Assembly (NCBI RefSeq): GCF_016238445.1
Contig: NZ_JABANU010000010.1
Coordinates: 1 to 64,000, forward strand
Source of the DNA: Staphylococcus canis
Lineage (GTDB): Bacteria; Bacillota; Bacilli; Staphylococcales; Staphylococcaceae
Direction: 5' to 3'
Length of the DNA stretch: 64,000 nucleotides
Under the pieces are notes generated by a model. The model did no database searches, was not told where the DNA came from, and worked only from the letters and a program-made list of their open reading frames with translations. This document shows positions 28,604 to 43,175 of the stretch, in pieces (within the stretch, counting starts at the first letter, position 1; every line of letters begins with the position of its first letter). The position numbers were made by a program, and so were the translations under genes.

Positions 28604-29715
28604 AACTGAAAACACTCCAATTAGAGAACTATCGTAACTATGAAAGCATCACCCTACAATGTCATCCAGATGTCAATATATTAATTGGCGAAAATGCACA
28701 AGGTAAAACGAATTTATTAGAATCTATCTACATGCTCGCACTCGCCAAAAGTCATCGAACTACAAATGACAGAGAGTTGATTCGCTTCGATGCGGAATAT
28801 GCTAAAATAGAAGGTGAACTCAATTTTCGTCATGGTTTAATGCCGTTAACAATGTTTATCACAAAAAAAGGCAAGAAAGTTAAAGTGAATCACTTAGAAC
28901 AAAGTCGACTCACGCAATACATTGGACATTTGAACGTTGTGTTATTTGCGCCGGAAGATTTGAATATCGTAAAAGGTTCCCCTCAAGTAAGACGACGTTT
29001 CATAGACATGGAGTTAGGTCAAATTTCAAATCTATATTTAAATGATTTATCACAATATCAACGCATACTCAAGCAACGTAATCATTATTTAAAGCAATTG
29101 CAGCTCAATAAAACTAAAGATACGACCATGCTTGAAGTCTTAAATCAACAGTTTGCACTTTATGCCATTAAAGTAACAAAGCGACGTGCGCAGTTTATTA
29201 AAGAACTTGAACAACTCGCGATGCCGATTCATCAAGGAATTACGAACGATAATGAACAACTCACCTTAAAATATTTACCAAGTCTTAAGTTAGAAGAGGG
29301 TACGGATGACGAGGAAGTCTTAGTTCGAGATGTGGTAGCGCTGTTAGATGAGTATCTTACACGTGAAATCGAGCGTGGTGTGAGTCTACATGGACCGCAT
29401 CGGGACGACTTATCGTTTCAAGTGAATCATATGGATGCACACACATATGGTTCACAAGGACAACAACGCACAACTGCGCTATCAATCAAATTAGCAGAAA
29501 TTGAATTAATGCATCAGGAAGTGGGGGAATACCCCATTTTATTACTTGATGACGTTTTAAGTGAATTAGACGACTCTAGACAAACACATTTGCTTAGTAC
29601 GATTCAACATAAGGTACAGACATTTGTAACGACGACCTCTGTTGATGGAATTGATCATGAAATTATGAAAAATGCAAAAATATATAGAATTTCGAGTGGA
29701 AATATAATGAATTAG
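28600..29715 (+). CDS. recF: DNA replication and repair protein RecF
   Basis: RecF (371 aa) is an SMC-like ATPase that loads RecA at gaps with RecO and RecR. It has Walker [16 protein letters not shown] (about 30-44), the signature [16 protein letters not shown] and Walker [13 protein letters not shown]. It overlaps the yaaA stop by four bases (ATGA), so the two are translationally coupled, and gyrB follows closely. Confidence 0.97.
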   Translation: MKLKTLQLENYRNYESITLQCHPDVNILIGENAQGKTNLLESIYMLALAKSHRTTNDRELIRFDAEYAKIEGELNFRHGLMPLTMFITKKGKKVKVNHLEQSRLTQYIGHLNVVLFAPEDLNIVKGSPQVRRRFIDMELGQISNLYLNDLSQYQRILKQRNHYLKQLQLNKTKDTTMLEVLNQQFALYAIKVTKRRAQFIKELEQLAMPIHQGITNDNEQLTLKYLPSLKLEEGTDDEEVLVRDVVALLDEYLTREIERGVSLHGPHRDDLSFQVNHMDAHTYGSQGQQRTTALSIKLAEIELMHQEVGEYPILLLDDVLSELDDSRQTHLLSTIQHKVQTFVTTTSVDGIDHEIMKNAKIYRISSGNIMN

Positions 29716-29719
29716 TTAG

Positions 29720-31660
<1,941 letters not shown>

Positions 31661-31693
31661 AATGCATAGCAATATGAGAAGGAGGACCTCTTG

Positions 31694-34342
31694 ATGGCTG
31701 AAACACCTGAATCAAGAATTAATGAACGAAATATCAGCAAAGAGATGCGAGAATCGTTTTTAGACTACGCGATGAGTGTAATTGTATCTCGTGCATTGCC
31801 AGATGTAAGAGATGGTTTGAAGCCGGTACATCGACGTATTTTGTACGGTCTTAATGAACAAGGTATGACACCGGATAAACCTTATAAGAAGTCCGCGCGT
31901 ATCGTTGGGGATGTTATGGGTAAATATCACCCGCATGGTGACTCATCTATTTATGAAGCGATGGTACGTATGGCTCAGGATTTCAGTTACCGTTATCCAC
32001 TAGTAGATGGACAAGGTAACTTTGGTTCAATGGATGGCGATGGTGCAGCTGCGATGCGTTATACTGAAGCGCGTATGACAAAACTTGCTTTAGAGCTACT
32101 GCGTGATATCAATAAGGACACGATTGATTTCACGGATAACTATGACGGAAACGAGCGCGAGCCAGTGGTACTCCCTTCTCGTTTTCCAAATTTATTAGTC
32201 AACGGTGCTTCTGGTATTGCGGTTGGGATGGCTACAAACATCCCACCGCATAACATGACGGAAGTGATTGATGGTGTCTTGAATTTAAGTTATAACCCAG
32301 AAATCACGATTACAGAGTTAATGGAAAGTATTCAAGGCCCTGATTTTCCAACAGCAGGTCTCGTTTTAGGTAAGAGTGGTATTCGTCGCGCTTACGAAAC
32401 AGGACGTGGTTCTATTGTAATGCGCGCAAAAGCTGAGATTGAATCACGTGGCGGTGGTCGTGAACGTATCGTTGTAACTGAAATTCCTTTCCAAGTTAAC
32501 AAGGCACGTATGATTGAAAAAATTGCAGATTTAGTACGTGAGAAGAAAATTGAGGGCATCACAGATTTACGTGATGAAACAAGTTTAAGAACAGGTGTCC
32601 GCATTGTAATAGATGTCCGTAAAGACGCCAATGCAAGTGTGATATTAAATAATTTATATAAACAAACACCACTCCAATCCTCATTTGGTGTAAATATGAT
32701 TGCGCTTGTGAATGGACGTCCACAGCTGATTAATTTGAAACAAGCTTTACATCATTACTTAGAACATCAAAAAGAAGTTGTACGCCGTCGTACAATATTC
32801 AATTTGAAAAAAGCGAAAGATCGTGCACATATTTTAGCTGGTTTACGCATTGCTTTAGACCACATTGATGAAATCATTACAATCATTCGAGAGTCAGACA
32901 CTGATAAAACGGCGATGGCAGAGCTTCAGTCACGTTTTACATTGTCTGAACGTCAAGCGCAAGCGATTTTAGATATGCGTTTAAGACGTCTAACAGGCTT
33001 AGAACGAGATAAAATTGAGAAAGAGTATAACGAACTACTTGCTTATATTTCGGAATTAGAAGCCATTCTCGCTGATGAGGAAAAATTGCTAGATCTTGTA
33101 CGTAAAGAATTAATCGAAATTAAAGAAAAGTATGGTGACGAACGCCGTACTGAAATTCAACTTGGTGGTATTGATCATCTTGAAGATGAGGATCTTATTC
33201 CAGAAGAACAAATTGTGATTACATTAAGTCATAATAATTATATCAAGCGTCTTCCAGTATCAACTTATCGCTCACAACATCGTGGCGGTCGAGGTATACA
33301 AGGTATGAACACCCTTGAAGATGATTTTGTGAGTCAAGTTGTGACAACAAGCACACATCACCATGTTCTCTTCTTTACGAACAAAGGACGCGTGTATAAG
33401 TTGAAGGGGTATGAGGTGCCGGAACTCTCCCGTCAGTCTAAAGGGATACCAATTGTAAACGTGATTGAGCTTGATCCAGATGAATCTATCAGTACTATGA
33501 TAGCCGTCAAAGATCTCGACTCAGCTGAAGACTTCTTAGTTTTTGTAACGAAGAAAGGTTATATTAAGCGTTCTGAACTCCATCATTTTAATCGTATTAA
33601 TAGAAACGGTAAAATTGCGATTAAATTCCGTGAAGATGATGAACTCGTTGCAGTGCGATTAACAGATGGCGAAAAACATATTGTTATTGGTACAGCGCAA
33701 GCTTCATTAGTGCGTTTTAAAGAAACTGAAGTTCGCGCGATGAGTCGTACAGCAGCAGGTGTGATTGGTATTCGTTTACGTGAGGACGATGAAGTCATTG
33801 GTCTAGGTGTTGCAGATGACGATAATTCGGATGAAATTTTAGTTGTGACTGAAAAAGGTTATGGTAAGCGTACACCAATTGAGGCGTATCGTTTAGCTAA
33901 ACGTGGTGGTCTTGGTACGAAAACAGCTAAATTGAATGAGCGTAACGGCAAATTAGTATGTATTACTACCGTAGAAGGTGACGAAGACCTTATGATTGTT
34001 ACTGATCATGGTGTCATTATTCGTATGGAAGTACAAGATATTTCATCAATTGGACGTACAACTCAAGGGGTACGCTTAATTCGTTTAGATGAGGACCAAT
34101 TTGTATCAACAGTGGCAAAAGTTAAAAAAGAACCTGAAGATATTGAAGAACCAGAAGTGCAAGAAGGTGAGCCACATTTAGGACCAACATCAGATGAACA
34201 GGTTGTTGAAGATGCGGATACACCAGGTCAGACGATTCATACAGAGTCAGACGATGAAGCACCACGTGAATTACGTCAAGATTTCATGGATCGAGTGAAT
34301 GAAGACATTGAAGCGGCAGATCAAGAAGATACAGAATCATAA
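31694..34342 (+). CDS. gyrA: DNA gyrase subunit A
   Basis: GyrA (882 aa) cuts and rejoins DNA. The catalytic Tyr lies in [10 protein letters not shown] (about residue 123). The quinolone-determining region reads [13 protein letters not shown] with Ser84 and Glu88, the wild-type residues in S. aureus numbering. The C-terminal pinwheel and a long acidic tail (about 815-882) follow. The ATG at 31694 has AGGAGGA upstream. It forms an operon with gyrB. Confidence 0.98.
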   Translation: MAETPESRINERNISKEMRESFLDYAMSVIVSRALPDVRDGLKPVHRRILYGLNEQGMTPDKPYKKSARIVGDVMGKYHPHGDSSIYEAMVRMAQDFSYRYPLVDGQGNFGSMDGDGAAAMRYTEARMTKLALELLRDINKDTIDFTDNYDGNEREPVVLPSRFPNLLVNGASGIAVGMATNIPPHNMTEVIDGVLNLSYNPEITITELMESIQGPDFPTAGLVLGKSGIRRAYETGRGSIVMRAKAEIESRGGGRERIVVTEIPFQVNKARMIEKIADLVREKKIEGITDLRDETSLRTGVRIVIDVRKDANASVILNNLYKQTPLQSSFGVNMIALVNGRPQLINLKQALHHYLEHQKEVVRRRTIFNLKKAKDRAHILAGLRIALDHIDEIITIIRESDTDKTAMAELQSRFTLSERQAQAILDMRLRRLTGLERDKIEKEYNELLAYISELEAILADEEKLLDLVRKELIEIKEKYGDERRTEIQLGGIDHLEDEDLIPEEQIVITLSHNNYIKRLPVSTYRSQHRGGRGIQGMNTLEDDFVSQVVTTSTHHHVLFFTNKGRVYKLKGYEVPELSRQSKGIPIVNVIELDPDESISTMIAVKDLDSAEDFLVFVTKKGYIKRSELHHFNRINRNGKIAIKFREDDELVAVRLTDGEKHIVIGTAQASLVRFKETEVRAMSRTAAGVIGIRLREDDEVIGLGVADDDNSDEILVVTEKGYGKRTPIEAYRLAKRGGLGTKTAKLNERNGKLVCITTVEGDEDLMIVTDHGVIIRMEVQDISSIGRTTQGVRLIRLDEDQFVSTVAKVKKEPEDIEEPEVQEGEPHLGPTSDEQVVEDADTPGQTIHTESDDEAPRELRQDFMDRVNEDIEAADQEDTES

Positions 34343-34357
34343 ATATCTTTTAAATTT

Positions 34358-34402
34358 AAAACGAGGTACAGAGACAGAAGTTGTCTCAGACCTCGTTTTT
34401 TT
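34358..34402. terminator. Terminator after gyrA
   Basis: AAAACGAGGT pairs with ACCTCGTTTT with an inner GAGACA/TTGTCTC stem, ending in a long T run. It can also serve the converging nnrD. Confidence 0.85.
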
Positions 34403-34416
34403 TCATCTATCATCAT

Positions 34417-35232
34417 TTAATCTTGTTCTAACTTTTTCATAGCGTATGGGATCTCATCGATAAGTTTTGAAGGTGGTACGACATACATATCTTGAGCCAA
34501 TTTTTCGCCAATATAACTGTGTGTATAAGTTGCACTCGTTACAGCATCAATGGGATCGTCAAATTGACCGACAAAACTCGTAATCATACCAGCAAGTGTA
34601 TCGCCCATACCGCCTGTTGCCATAGCGGCACTCCCTATTTCTAGTTTATACTCATCCTCTTTAAAGAAAATCTCAGTCCCATGTTTTTTTAGCACCACTG
34701 TCGCATCTAAACGATCCACAGCTTCGCGATTGCGTTCGTATGTTTGTTCTTCAATTGGAATACCACTGAGTCGCTCCCATTCTTTAGGATGTGGTGTATA
34801 AATGACATTACAAGGAGGGTTCTCTGGTCTAAGTTTACTTACAATTGAAATCGCATCGCCATCGATAATTAGCGTTTGATGCGGTTGGATATTTTGAAGT
34901 AAAAATGTCATCGCATTATTGCCTTTAAAATCAAGACCTAAACCGGGTCCAATTAAGATACAGTCTGCAACCTCAATCATTTTTGTAAGTTTTTTAGTGT
35001 CGTTAATATCAATGACCATGGCTTCAGGACAACGTGAATGTAGCGCAACGTGGTTTGTTGGGTGTGTCGCTACTGTTAATAAACCACTTCCACTATAGAC
35101 ACATGCGCGTGCAGCAAGCATAATTGCTCCACCTAGATTAGCGTTACCCCCGATAAGTAAAATGCGTCCATAGTCTCCTTTATGTGTTTCTTGCTTACGT
35201 TTAGGAATTTTTACCGTTGATAAAGATTCCAT
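34417..35232 (-). CDS. nnrD: ADP-dependent (S)-NAD(P)H-hydrate dehydratase
   Basis: NnrD (271 aa) repairs hydrated NADH and NADPH. It is a ribokinase-fold protein with GDYGRILLIGGNANLGGAIM at the N-terminus. NVIYTPHPKEWERL lies mid-protein, and the C-terminal GGMGDTLAGMI contains the catalytic Asp. There is no fused epimerase domain. It is on the opposite strand to gyrA and hutH. AGGAGGG precedes the ATG. Confidence 0.93.
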   Translation of the reverse strand: MESLSTVKIPKRKQETHKGDYGRILLIGGNANLGGAIMLAARACVYSGSGLLTVATHPTNHVALHSRCPEAMVIDINDTKKLTKMIEVADCILIGPGLGLDFKGNNAMTFLLQNIQPHQTLIIDGDAISIVSKLRPENPPCNVIYTPHPKEWERLSGIPIEEQTYERNREAVDRLDATVVLKKHGTEIFFKEDEYKLEIGSAAMATGGMGDTLAGMITSFVGQFDDPIDAVTSATYTHSYIGEKLAQDMYVVPPSKLIDEIPYAMKKLEQD

Positions 35233-35408
35233 GTTTGTCCCTCCTATCTGTCTTTCAATTATTACAACAAGATATATTATACCTGGATTTCATTTTCGTC
35301 AATAGAGAACATACAGGATTTTAAGGTACTAAACAGGTAACGTGATAATGCGTTACGGATATCGCTCATCCTATTGTTTAACGTTATTCGCACCCTTATA
35401 CTTAATTA

Positions 35409-35423
35409 ATGAAAGCGTTTTAA
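35409..35423. promoter_or_regulatory. CcpA cre-like site upstream of hutH
   Basis: ATGAAAGCGTTTTAA matches WTGNAANCGNWNNCW except for one position. It lies 29 bases before the hutH ATG, a position fitting carbon catabolite repression of histidine breakdown. Confidence 0.6.
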
Positions 35424-35451
35424 TTAAAAGAGAGAAATGGAGGGGTAAAGC

Positions 35452-36954
35452 ATGTCTTTAATGCTTACAGGTGAACAATTAACGATAGCTGAAATACGTC
35501 GATTTTTAAGCGAAAATCAACATGTCAGCATTTCAGAAGAAGCACGACAGCGTGTCAAACAAAGCCGTGCGACTGTCGAACGTATTATCGAGAACAAAGA
35601 AACAGTTTATGGGATTACGACAGGATTTGGTTTATTTAGTGATGTTCGTATTGATCCAGAACAATATAATCAACTTCAAATGAATCTAATTCGTTCCCAT
35701 GCATGTGGAATGGGTCAACCTTTTGATAATCGTGTAGCGCTAGTTATGATGGTATTACGATTAAATACATTACTTAAAGGCCACTCTGGTGTAACGACAG
35801 CACTCGTTGATCAACTGGTCTTTTTTATTAACGCACGTATTATTCCAGTTATTCCACAGCAAGGGTCACTGGGTGCCTCAGGTGATTTAGCACCTCTGTC
35901 ACATCTTGCACTCGCATTAATTGGAGAAGGACAAGTGATCTATCATGGGGAACAGTTAGACAGCCGGGATGTCTTAAAACAATTAAATCAACCACCGCTT
36001 CAACTACAAGCAAAAGAGGGATTAGCGCTTATTAACGGTACACAAGCAATGACTGCACAAGGCGTAATTACATATATTGAAGCAGAAGATTTAGCGTATC
36101 AATCAGAGTGGATTGCAGCACTTACCCATCAAGCGCTTAATGGGATTACAGATGCATATCATGAAGCGGTACATCGTGTCCGTAATTTTGATGAACAAAC
36201 AGAAGTGGCAAGACGTATGTCAGACTGGCTAGAAGATTCAAAACTCACAACACGACAAGGTGAAATTCGCGTTCAAGACCCTTACACTTTACGTTGTATT
36301 CCACAAATTCATGGCGCAAGTTTTCAAGTTCTGAATTATGTGTGTGAGAAGTTAGAATTTGAAATGAATGCAGCGAATGATAATCCACTGATATTTGATG
36401 AAGATGATGAAACACTCGTAATATCTGGCGGAAATTTCCACGGACAACCTGTAGCGTTTGCGTTAGACTTTTTAAAGATTGGCTTAAGTGAACTTGCTAA
36501 TGTGTCTGAACGTCGTCTTGAACGTTTAGTCAATCCACAGTTAAATGGAGATTTACCTGCCTTTTTAAGTCCAGAACCAGGCCTACAAAGTGGTGCAATG
36601 ATTATGCAATATGCAGCCGCAAGTTTAGTATCAGAAAATAAAACATTAGCGCATCCAGCAAGTGTAGACTCCATTCCGTCTTCTGCTAACCAAGAAGATC
36701 ATGTGTCAATGGGAACGATTGCGTCTAGACATGGTTATCAAATTTTAGAAAATGTACGTCGTGTGCTTTCAATTGAAGCAATTATTGCGTTACAAGCAGT
36801 TGAACTTAAAGGAGTCGCACAATTATCTCCACCTACAAAAGATAAATATGAGGAATTCCGAAAAGTGGTACCATCTATTACAGAAGATCGCCAATTTCAT
36901 CAAGATATCGAAAATGTGGCGAAGTATTTACAAAAATTAGCATATTCAAATTAA
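35452..36954 (+). CDS. hutH: Histidine ammonia-lyase
   Basis: HutH (500 aa) converts histidine to urocanate and ammonia. The Ala142-Ser143-Gly144 that cyclises to the MIO cofactor is in [14 protein letters not shown]. Other conserved parts are GITTGFG (about 54-60) and [22 protein letters not shown] lies upstream of the ATG. hutU/hutI are not adjacent, as in S. aureus. A cre-like site suggests CcpA control. Confidence 0.97.
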   Translation: MSLMLTGEQLTIAEIRRFLSENQHVSISEEARQRVKQSRATVERIIENKETVYGITTGFGLFSDVRIDPEQYNQLQMNLIRSHACGMGQPFDNRVALVMMVLRLNTLLKGHSGVTTALVDQLVFFINARIIPVIPQQGSLGASGDLAPLSHLALALIGEGQVIYHGEQLDSRDVLKQLNQPPLQLQAKEGLALINGTQAMTAQGVITYIEAEDLAYQSEWIAALTHQALNGITDAYHEAVHRVRNFDEQTEVARRMSDWLEDSKLTTRQGEIRVQDPYTLRCIPQIHGASFQVLNYVCEKLEFEMNAANDNPLIFDEDDETLVISGGNFHGQPVAFALDFLKIGLSELANVSERRLERLVNPQLNGDLPAFLSPEPGLQSGAMIMQYAAASLVSENKTLAHPASVDSIPSSANQEDHVSMGTIASRHGYQILENVRRVLSIEAIIALQAVELKGVAQLSPPTKDKYEEFRKVVPSITEDRQFHQDIENVAKYLQKLAYSN

Positions 36955-37011
36955 ACTTGCTAAAAGAGATGTTCTCTGATATATTTAAATTAAATTCAGA
37001 ATAATTAATTG

Positions 37012-37215
37012 TTTGTGGACTAAGTAATATAGTTACGAATACAGAGAGTTTGTGGCCGGTGAAAACAAATAGACATAACTATATGAAATCTACCCACTTT
37101 AGTGAACAATTCGGGTCAAACCGTTAACTTTGTGAGAGTGCAGACATAAGTCTGTTAAATAGGGTGGCAACACGTCAAACCACGTCCCTTGTGCGAGGGA
37201 TGTGGTTTTTTTATT
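37012..37215 (+). promoter_or_regulatory. Serine T-box leader of serS
   Basis: A tRNA-sensing T-box riboswitch. Stem I closes by GTGG/CCAC and ATATAGTTA/TAACTATAT. The internal loop between them carries GAAATCTAC, so the specifier is probably UCU (Ser) at 37089-37091. The T-box AGGGTGGCAACACG is at 37161-37174. The terminator hairpin (AACCACGTCCC with GGGATGTGGTT) is at 37178-37210, ending in T. Uncharged tRNA-Ser should favour antitermination and serS expression. Confidence 0.93.
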
Positions 37216-37250
37216 TGTTTCACCTGATTATAAATTTTGATAATGAGTGA

Positions 37251-38546
<1,296 letters not shown>

Positions 38547-38554
38547 TATATTCT

Positions 38555-38586
38555 TAAGAGGTTGAGTGATACTCGGCCTCTTTTTT
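38555..38586 (+). terminator. Terminator after serS
   Basis: AAGAGG and CCTCTT form the base of a hairpin (with GAGT/ACTC inside), followed by a T run. Confidence 0.75.
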
Positions 38587-38740
38587 GTGTGTTTAGACTA
38601 CCTTCAAAAACTCGGATGTAAATAATCAAGTAAAGCTTAAAATCCTTGATATAACAATGTTTATAACACGGAAGTTACAGTTCGGTCACTATGAAGGTAG
38701 TGTGACTTATAAGTTGATTTCAGTGAATTCAGAAAATAGA

Positions 38741-38769
38741 TTGAAAAACAAGAGAATGTCATGTATCAT
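38741..38769 (+). promoter_or_regulatory. Promoter of the metX leader
   Basis: TTGAAA (38741-38746) and TATCAT (38764-38769) are 17 bases apart. The SAM riboswitch starts about 20 bases downstream. Confidence 0.6.
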
Positions 38770-38788
38770 AGGGAGATAACAATAACAT

Positions 38789-38952
38789 ATACTTATTAAG
38801 AGAAGTTGAGGGATTTGGCCTGATGACACTTCAGCAACCACTTATGAATATAAGTACGGTGCTACAACCAACGATGATTCGAATGATAAGTCATAATAGA
38901 TTTTACACTGTTTAAGTTGTATGCCGTATTAATAGGTATACAACTTTTTTAT
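38789..38952 (+). promoter_or_regulatory. SAM-I (S-box) riboswitch upstream of metX
   Basis: The conserved S-box core is visible: CTTATTAAGAGAAGTTGAGG, then GGCCTGATGACACTTCAGCAACC. P3/P4-type stems follow. A terminator hairpin (AAGTTGTATGCC at 38914-38925 with GGTATACAACTT at 38935-38946) ends in a T run. SAM binding should terminate transcription before metX. Confidence 0.95.
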
Positions 38953-38974
38953 TGAATTAAGGAGGCGTTGTACT

Positions 38975-39940
38975 GTGACAAATTATACAGTAGATACGTT
39001 ACACCTTGGTCCGTTTGAAACAGAATCTGGTGAACGTATTGAAGATTTACAATTACGTTATGAATATGTGGGCTATCGTGGACAACCTTTAGTTTTAGTC
39101 TGCCATGCTTTAACTGGCAATCATCTTACTTATGGCACACATGATAATCCGGGATGGTGGCGTGAAATTATTGATGGAGGCTATATGCCGCTTCACGACT
39201 ATCAATTTTTAACTTTTAATGTGATTGGCAGTCCGTTTGGTTCTAGTTCTTCATTAACTGATCCTGATTTTCCAAAAGACATTACGATGCGTGATATCGT
39301 GCGTGCAATAGAACTCGGTTTAAAAGCATTAGGATTTGAAAAAATTGACGTTTTAATCGGAGCTTCTTTAGGTGGTATGCAAGTCTTAGAACTGTTATAC
39401 AATCAAACATTTGAAGTGAAAAAAGCGGTGATTTTAGCAGCGACAGCAAAGACGTCAGCTTACAGTCGTGCGTTTAATGAAATTGCACGCCAAGCGATAC
39501 ATATTGGCGGTAAGGAAGGGTTAAGTATCGCGCGTCAAATCGGGTTTTTAACTTATCGATCTTCTAAAAATTATGATACGCGATTTAATCCTGATGAAGT
39601 CGTATCGTATCAAAAATATCAAGGTGATAAATTCAAAAAGAATTTCGATATTAATTGTTATTTATCGTTACTTGGTGTGTTAGACAGTCATAATATCTAC
39701 CGGGGACGTCATGACGTTACAGAAACATTTCAATCGCTAGATACAAAAGTGCTCACACTCGGGTTTAAGGATGATTTACTTTATCCAAACGATCAAATCA
39801 TGGAACTTGGGGAATCTTTTCAATATCATAGACACTTCTTTATAACAGATAACGTGGGACATGATGGATTTTTATTGAATTTTAATGATTGGGCACCCTA
39901 TCTTTACCATTTCTTAAAAGTTTCGAGATTTCGACGTTAA
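38975..39940 (+). CDS. metX: Homoserine O-acetyltransferase
   Basis: MetX (321 aa) activates homoserine for methionine synthesis. It is an alpha/beta-hydrolase-fold enzyme with nucleophile Ser in IGASLGGMQ, an early CHALTGNHLTYG segment and the catalytic His in NVGHDGFLLNF. It starts at a GTG with GGAGGC upstream. A SAM riboswitch directly controls it, which confirms the methionine role. Confidence 0.93.
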   Translation: MTNYTVDTLHLGPFETESGERIEDLQLRYEYVGYRGQPLVLVCHALTGNHLTYGTHDNPGWWREIIDGGYMPLHDYQFLTFNVIGSPFGSSSSLTDPDFPKDITMRDIVRAIELGLKALGFEKIDVLIGASLGGMQVLELLYNQTFEVKKAVILAATAKTSAYSRAFNEIARQAIHIGGKEGLSIARQIGFLTYRSSKNYDTRFNPDEVVSYQKYQGDKFKKNFDINCYLSLLGVLDSHNIYRGRHDVTETFQSLDTKVLTLGFKDDLLYPNDQIMELGESFQYHRHFFITDNVGHDGFLLNFNDWAPYLYHFLKVSRFRR

Positions 39941-40276
39941 ACTTAGACTTGAATATTACAATTTTGTTATAATCTTATATATCAAATTGTAAGCGACAAT
40001 AGGTATATTGTGTTAAGAGGTCGGGTATAGTGTAGCTAATGGCACGTTGCCACAGAGGCATCACTTTAAATCCAACCTCTTTAACGTGTGTTAGCGTATT
40101 ATTTTTAGGACATGCGAATAACTAATTTTAAAGAAACTTAGATTACACTGGTACCTATTCGTTTTAACTTACAAATACAGATATTGTAACAGCTTATGAC
40201 AGTATTGTAATAAAATAACAAGCAATTGTATTCATGTTACAAATCTTGTAAAATAAAATTTATACTATAAACGAGT
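39941..40276 (+). other. Intergenic stretch with a transcribed-looking structured element
   Basis: An extended -10 (TGTTATAAT) lies near 39965-39973. About 40 bases later a branched structure can be drawn. The outer stem GTTAAGAGGTCGG (about 40012-40024) pairs with CCAACCTCTTTAAC (about 40071-40084). Inside it, AGTG/CACT and TGGCA/TGCCA stems form. It does not end in a T run, so it is not an obvious terminator. A second promoter-like TTACAA-18-TATACT lies at about 40237-40266, right before the next gene. No known RNA family recognised. Confidence 0.45.
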
Positions 40277-41203
40277 TTGGATGTGGCATTATTGTTTTCA
40301 CAAATCAAGCCTAAAGCAACGATTTTAGGAACATTAGCGTTAATAGTCGTAGTTTTAGCAATGTATTTCGTGCCAGTACTAGGTATCGTACTTACACTAT
40401 TCGCAACATTACCTGGTATTATTTTATGGCACCGCTCAGTGCAGTCATTCGGCATTGCAGCGTTAATCACAATTGTTGTATCAACATTGACGGGTAATCT
40501 TTATTTAATGACATTCATGATTATTGTATTAGTTGTGAGTGCTATAATAGGTTATCTTTTACAAAAACGTGCATCTAAAGAGCGTATTTTATATATATCA
40601 ACGTTAGTGACAAGTATTTTAACACTTATCGCAATGATGATTTTACAGAGTATGCGGCAATTACCTTATGCGCATGAATTATTAACACCATATAAAAATG
40701 CTGTAGAGCAAACAACACAAATTGAAAGTTTGGACGCGCAAACACAAGAAATGTTGCAAACTTCAATTCAACAATTAGCGATTCAATTACCTGGCCTTAT
40801 TGTTGTTATGATTGCAATATTTTTTATTATTTCATTATTAATTGTGTTTCCGATTTTGCGTAAGTTCAAAATTGCAACACCAGTTTTTAGACCGCTTTAT
40901 TTTTGGCAAGTGAAGCGTTCAGTTTTTGGTATTTATGCTTTAGCATTATTAGTTGGTATTTTGACGGAATCTGGAACAACTGCTAATAGTATTAGTCTCA
41001 ACTTTCAAATTGTGCTAGGACTATTAATGGTAATTCAAGGACTTAGCTTTATCCATTATGTGAGCATGTTAAAACGTATGCCAAAAGCTGTGTCAGTTAT
41101 CTTTATTATTGTAGGTATTATATTCTATCCGTTGACACGTTTAATTGGATTACTAGATTTAGGATTGAACTTAAAACGTATGATTAAAAATAATAAGAGG
41201 TGA
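40277..41203 (+). CDS. DUF2232 (YybS-like) membrane protein
   Basis: A 308-aa polytopic membrane protein with about eight hydrophobic segments, located just before gdpP, as in other staphylococci and bacilli. The first residues (ALLFSQIKPKATILG) match the family start. The start codon is unusual: a TTG at 40277 (or GTG at 40283) without a clear ribosome site, only about 11 bases past a -10-like TATACT. The function is not known; linkage to gdpP and rplI is conserved. Confidence 0.82.
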   Translation: MDVALLFSQIKPKATILGTLALIVVVLAMYFVPVLGIVLTLFATLPGIILWHRSVQSFGIAALITIVVSTLTGNLYLMTFMIIVLVVSAIIGYLLQKRASKERILYISTLVTSILTLIAMMILQSMRQLPYAHELLTPYKNAVEQTTQIESLDAQTQEMLQTSIQQLAIQLPGLIVVMIAIFFIISLLIVFPILRKFKIATPVFRPLYFWQVKRSVFGIYALALLVGILTESGTTANSISLNFQIVLGLLMVIQGLSFIHYVSMLKRMPKAVSVIFIIVGIIFYPLTRLIGLLDLGLNLKRMIKNNKR

Positions 41204-41207
41204 CAAA

Positions 41208-43175
41208 ATGAATCGTCATTCTATGAAAAAAGCAATAGCGATCCCTTTTATCATTATCGCATTCGTCGCTATTGTACTTGTCGGCGCCGCATTTTTCTTT
41301 AATCAATTGTATGCGACGATTGCTACCATTGTGATGTTTATCATGTTGGTTGCGGGTGCCTTTTTATTAAGAGGAGTGTTACATCGCTTTGATCGGTATC
41401 TAGATCATTTGAGTGGTAAGATTTCAGCTGGAAGTGATAAAGCTGTTAAAGAGTTGCCGATTGGTTTAATTATCTTAGATGACAATAATCAAATCGATTG
41501 GGTTAATCAGTTTATGGCAGACCGTATTGAACGTAATGTCATTACTGATCCCATCAATGAAGTGTACCCTAATATTTTAAAACAGTTGGATAAAATGAAA
41601 GAAGTTGAAATAGAAGATGGTGGACACATGTATCGTGTGCAACATTCAGTAGATGAAAACATTCTATATTTCATTGATATTTCAGAAGAAGCGGAAATCC
41701 AAAAGGCATTTGATGATTCACAGCCAATTATTGCGACATTATTCTTAGATAACTATGATGAAATCACACAAAATATGAATGATACACAACGCTCAGAAAT
41801 TAACTCAATGGTCACACGTGTGATTAGTCGATGGGCACAAGAGCATAATGTATATTTTAAACGATACAGTTCAGACCAATTTGTAGCTTATTTAAACCAG
41901 CATATTTTGGAAGAACTTGAAGCATCGAAATTTGATATTCTGAGTCAATTGCGTGAAAAAAGCGTGGGTTACCGTGCACAACTGACGTTAAGTATCGGTA
42001 TCGGTGAAGGTTCTGAAAATCTTATTGATTTAGGTGAGTTGTCTCAATCTGGTTTAGACTTAGCGTTAGGTCGTGGTGGTGACCAAGTGGCGATTAAGAA
42101 TATTAATGGCAACGTTCGATTTTATGGTGGTAAGACTGACCCAATGGAAAAACGAACACGCGTAAGAGCTCGTGTTATTTCACACGCGTTAAAAGATATC
42201 TTACTTGAAGGTGACCGCGTGATTGTGATGGGGCATACGCGTCCTGATTTAGATGCTATTGGTGCCGCGATTGGTGTGACGCGTTTTGCGATGATGAATA
42301 ATTTAGACGCATACATTGTTCTAAATGAATCTGATATTGATCCAACGTTAAGACGTGTGATGGACGAAATCGACCAAAAACCTGAATTAAAAGAGCGTTT
42401 TATTACATCAGATGATGCATGGAATATGATGACTTCTAAAACAACATTAGTCATTGTAGATACGCATAAGCCAGAGATGGTAATTGATGAAAACATTTTA
42501 AATAAAGCAAATCGTAAAGTAGTTATAGACCATCACCGTCGTGGTGAACAATTTATTGCGAACCCATTGTTGGTTTATATGGAACCTTATGCAAGTTCAA
42601 CTGCTGAGCTTGTGACAGAGCTCCTTGAGTATCAACCAACAGAACAACGTCTCACACGTTTAGAATCAACAGTAATGTACGCAGGTATTATTGTTGATAC
42701 ACGAAACTTTACATTACGTACAGGTTCTCGTACATTTGATGCTGCAAGTTACTTGAGAGCACATGGTGCGGATACGATATTGACACAACATTTCTTAAAA
42801 GATGACATTGAAACTTATATCAATCGTTCTGAGTTAATTCAAACGGTTAAGTTACAGGATCATGGTATTGCGATTGCTCATGGTCCTGAAGATAAAATTT
42901 ATCACCCTGTTACTGTTGCACAAGCAGCGGATGAACTGTTAAGTTTAGATGGTGTTGAGGCATCGTATGTGATTGCAAAGCGTGAAGACCATCTTGTAGG
43001 TATTTCTGCCCGTTCATTAGGTGGCTTTAATGTTCAATTAACGATGGAAGCGCTTGGTGGCGGTGGTCATCTTACAAACGCTGCAACTCAACTTAAAAAT
43101 GTAACAGTAGAAGAAGCAATCCAACAACTACAAGACGCAATTAAGGAACAACTGGATAGGAGTGACGAAACATGA
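41208..43175 (+). CDS. gdpP: Cyclic-di-AMP phosphodiesterase GdpP
   Basis: GdpP (655 aa) hydrolyses c-di-AMP to pApA and so affects cell-wall stress and beta-lactam tolerance. It has two N-terminal TM helices (about 10-55), a PAS-like domain (70-150) and a degenerate GGDEF domain (about 170-300). The DHH/DHHA1 phosphodiesterase domain has [23 protein letters not shown] and GGGHLTNAA. All DHH motifs are intact, so there is no sign of the loss-of-function changes selected by beta-lactams. It lies 4 bp after the DUF2232 gene. Confidence 0.96.
   Translation: MNRHSMKKAIAIPFIIIAFVAIVLVGAAFFFNQLYATIATIVMFIMLVAGAFLLRGVLHRFDRYLDHLSGKISAGSDKAVKELPIGLIILDDNNQIDWVNQFMADRIERNVITDPINEVYPNILKQLDKMKEVEIEDGGHMYRVQHSVDENILYFIDISEEAEIQKAFDDSQPIIATLFLDNYDEITQNMNDTQRSEINSMVTRVISRWAQEHNVYFKRYSSDQFVAYLNQHILEELEASKFDILSQLREKSVGYRAQLTLSIGIGEGSENLIDLGELSQSGLDLALGRGGDQVAIKNINGNVRFYGGKTDPMEKRTRVRARVISHALKDILLEGDRVIVMGHTRPDLDAIGAAIGVTRFAMMNNLDAYIVLNESDIDPTLRRVMDEIDQKPELKERFITSDDAWNMMTSKTTLVIVDTHKPEMVIDENILNKANRKVVIDHHRRGEQFIANPLLVYMEPYASSTAELVTELLEYQPTEQRLTRLESTVMYAGIIVDTRNFTLRTGSRTFDAASYLRAHGADTILTQHFLKDDIETYINRSELIQTVKLQDHGIAIAHGPEDKIYHPVTVAQAADELLSLDGVEASYVIAKREDHLVGISARSLGGFNVQLTMEALGGGGHLTNAATQLKNVTVEEAIQQLQDAIKEQLDRSDET

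Noticed and set aside
31694..34342. Fluoroquinolone-resistance changes in gyrA
   Set aside because: Ser84 and Glu88 are the wild-type residues; no known resistance change is visible.
41208..43175. Loss-of-function changes in gdpP linked to beta-lactam tolerance
   Set aside because: The DHH/DHHA1 motifs are intact and the length is full.
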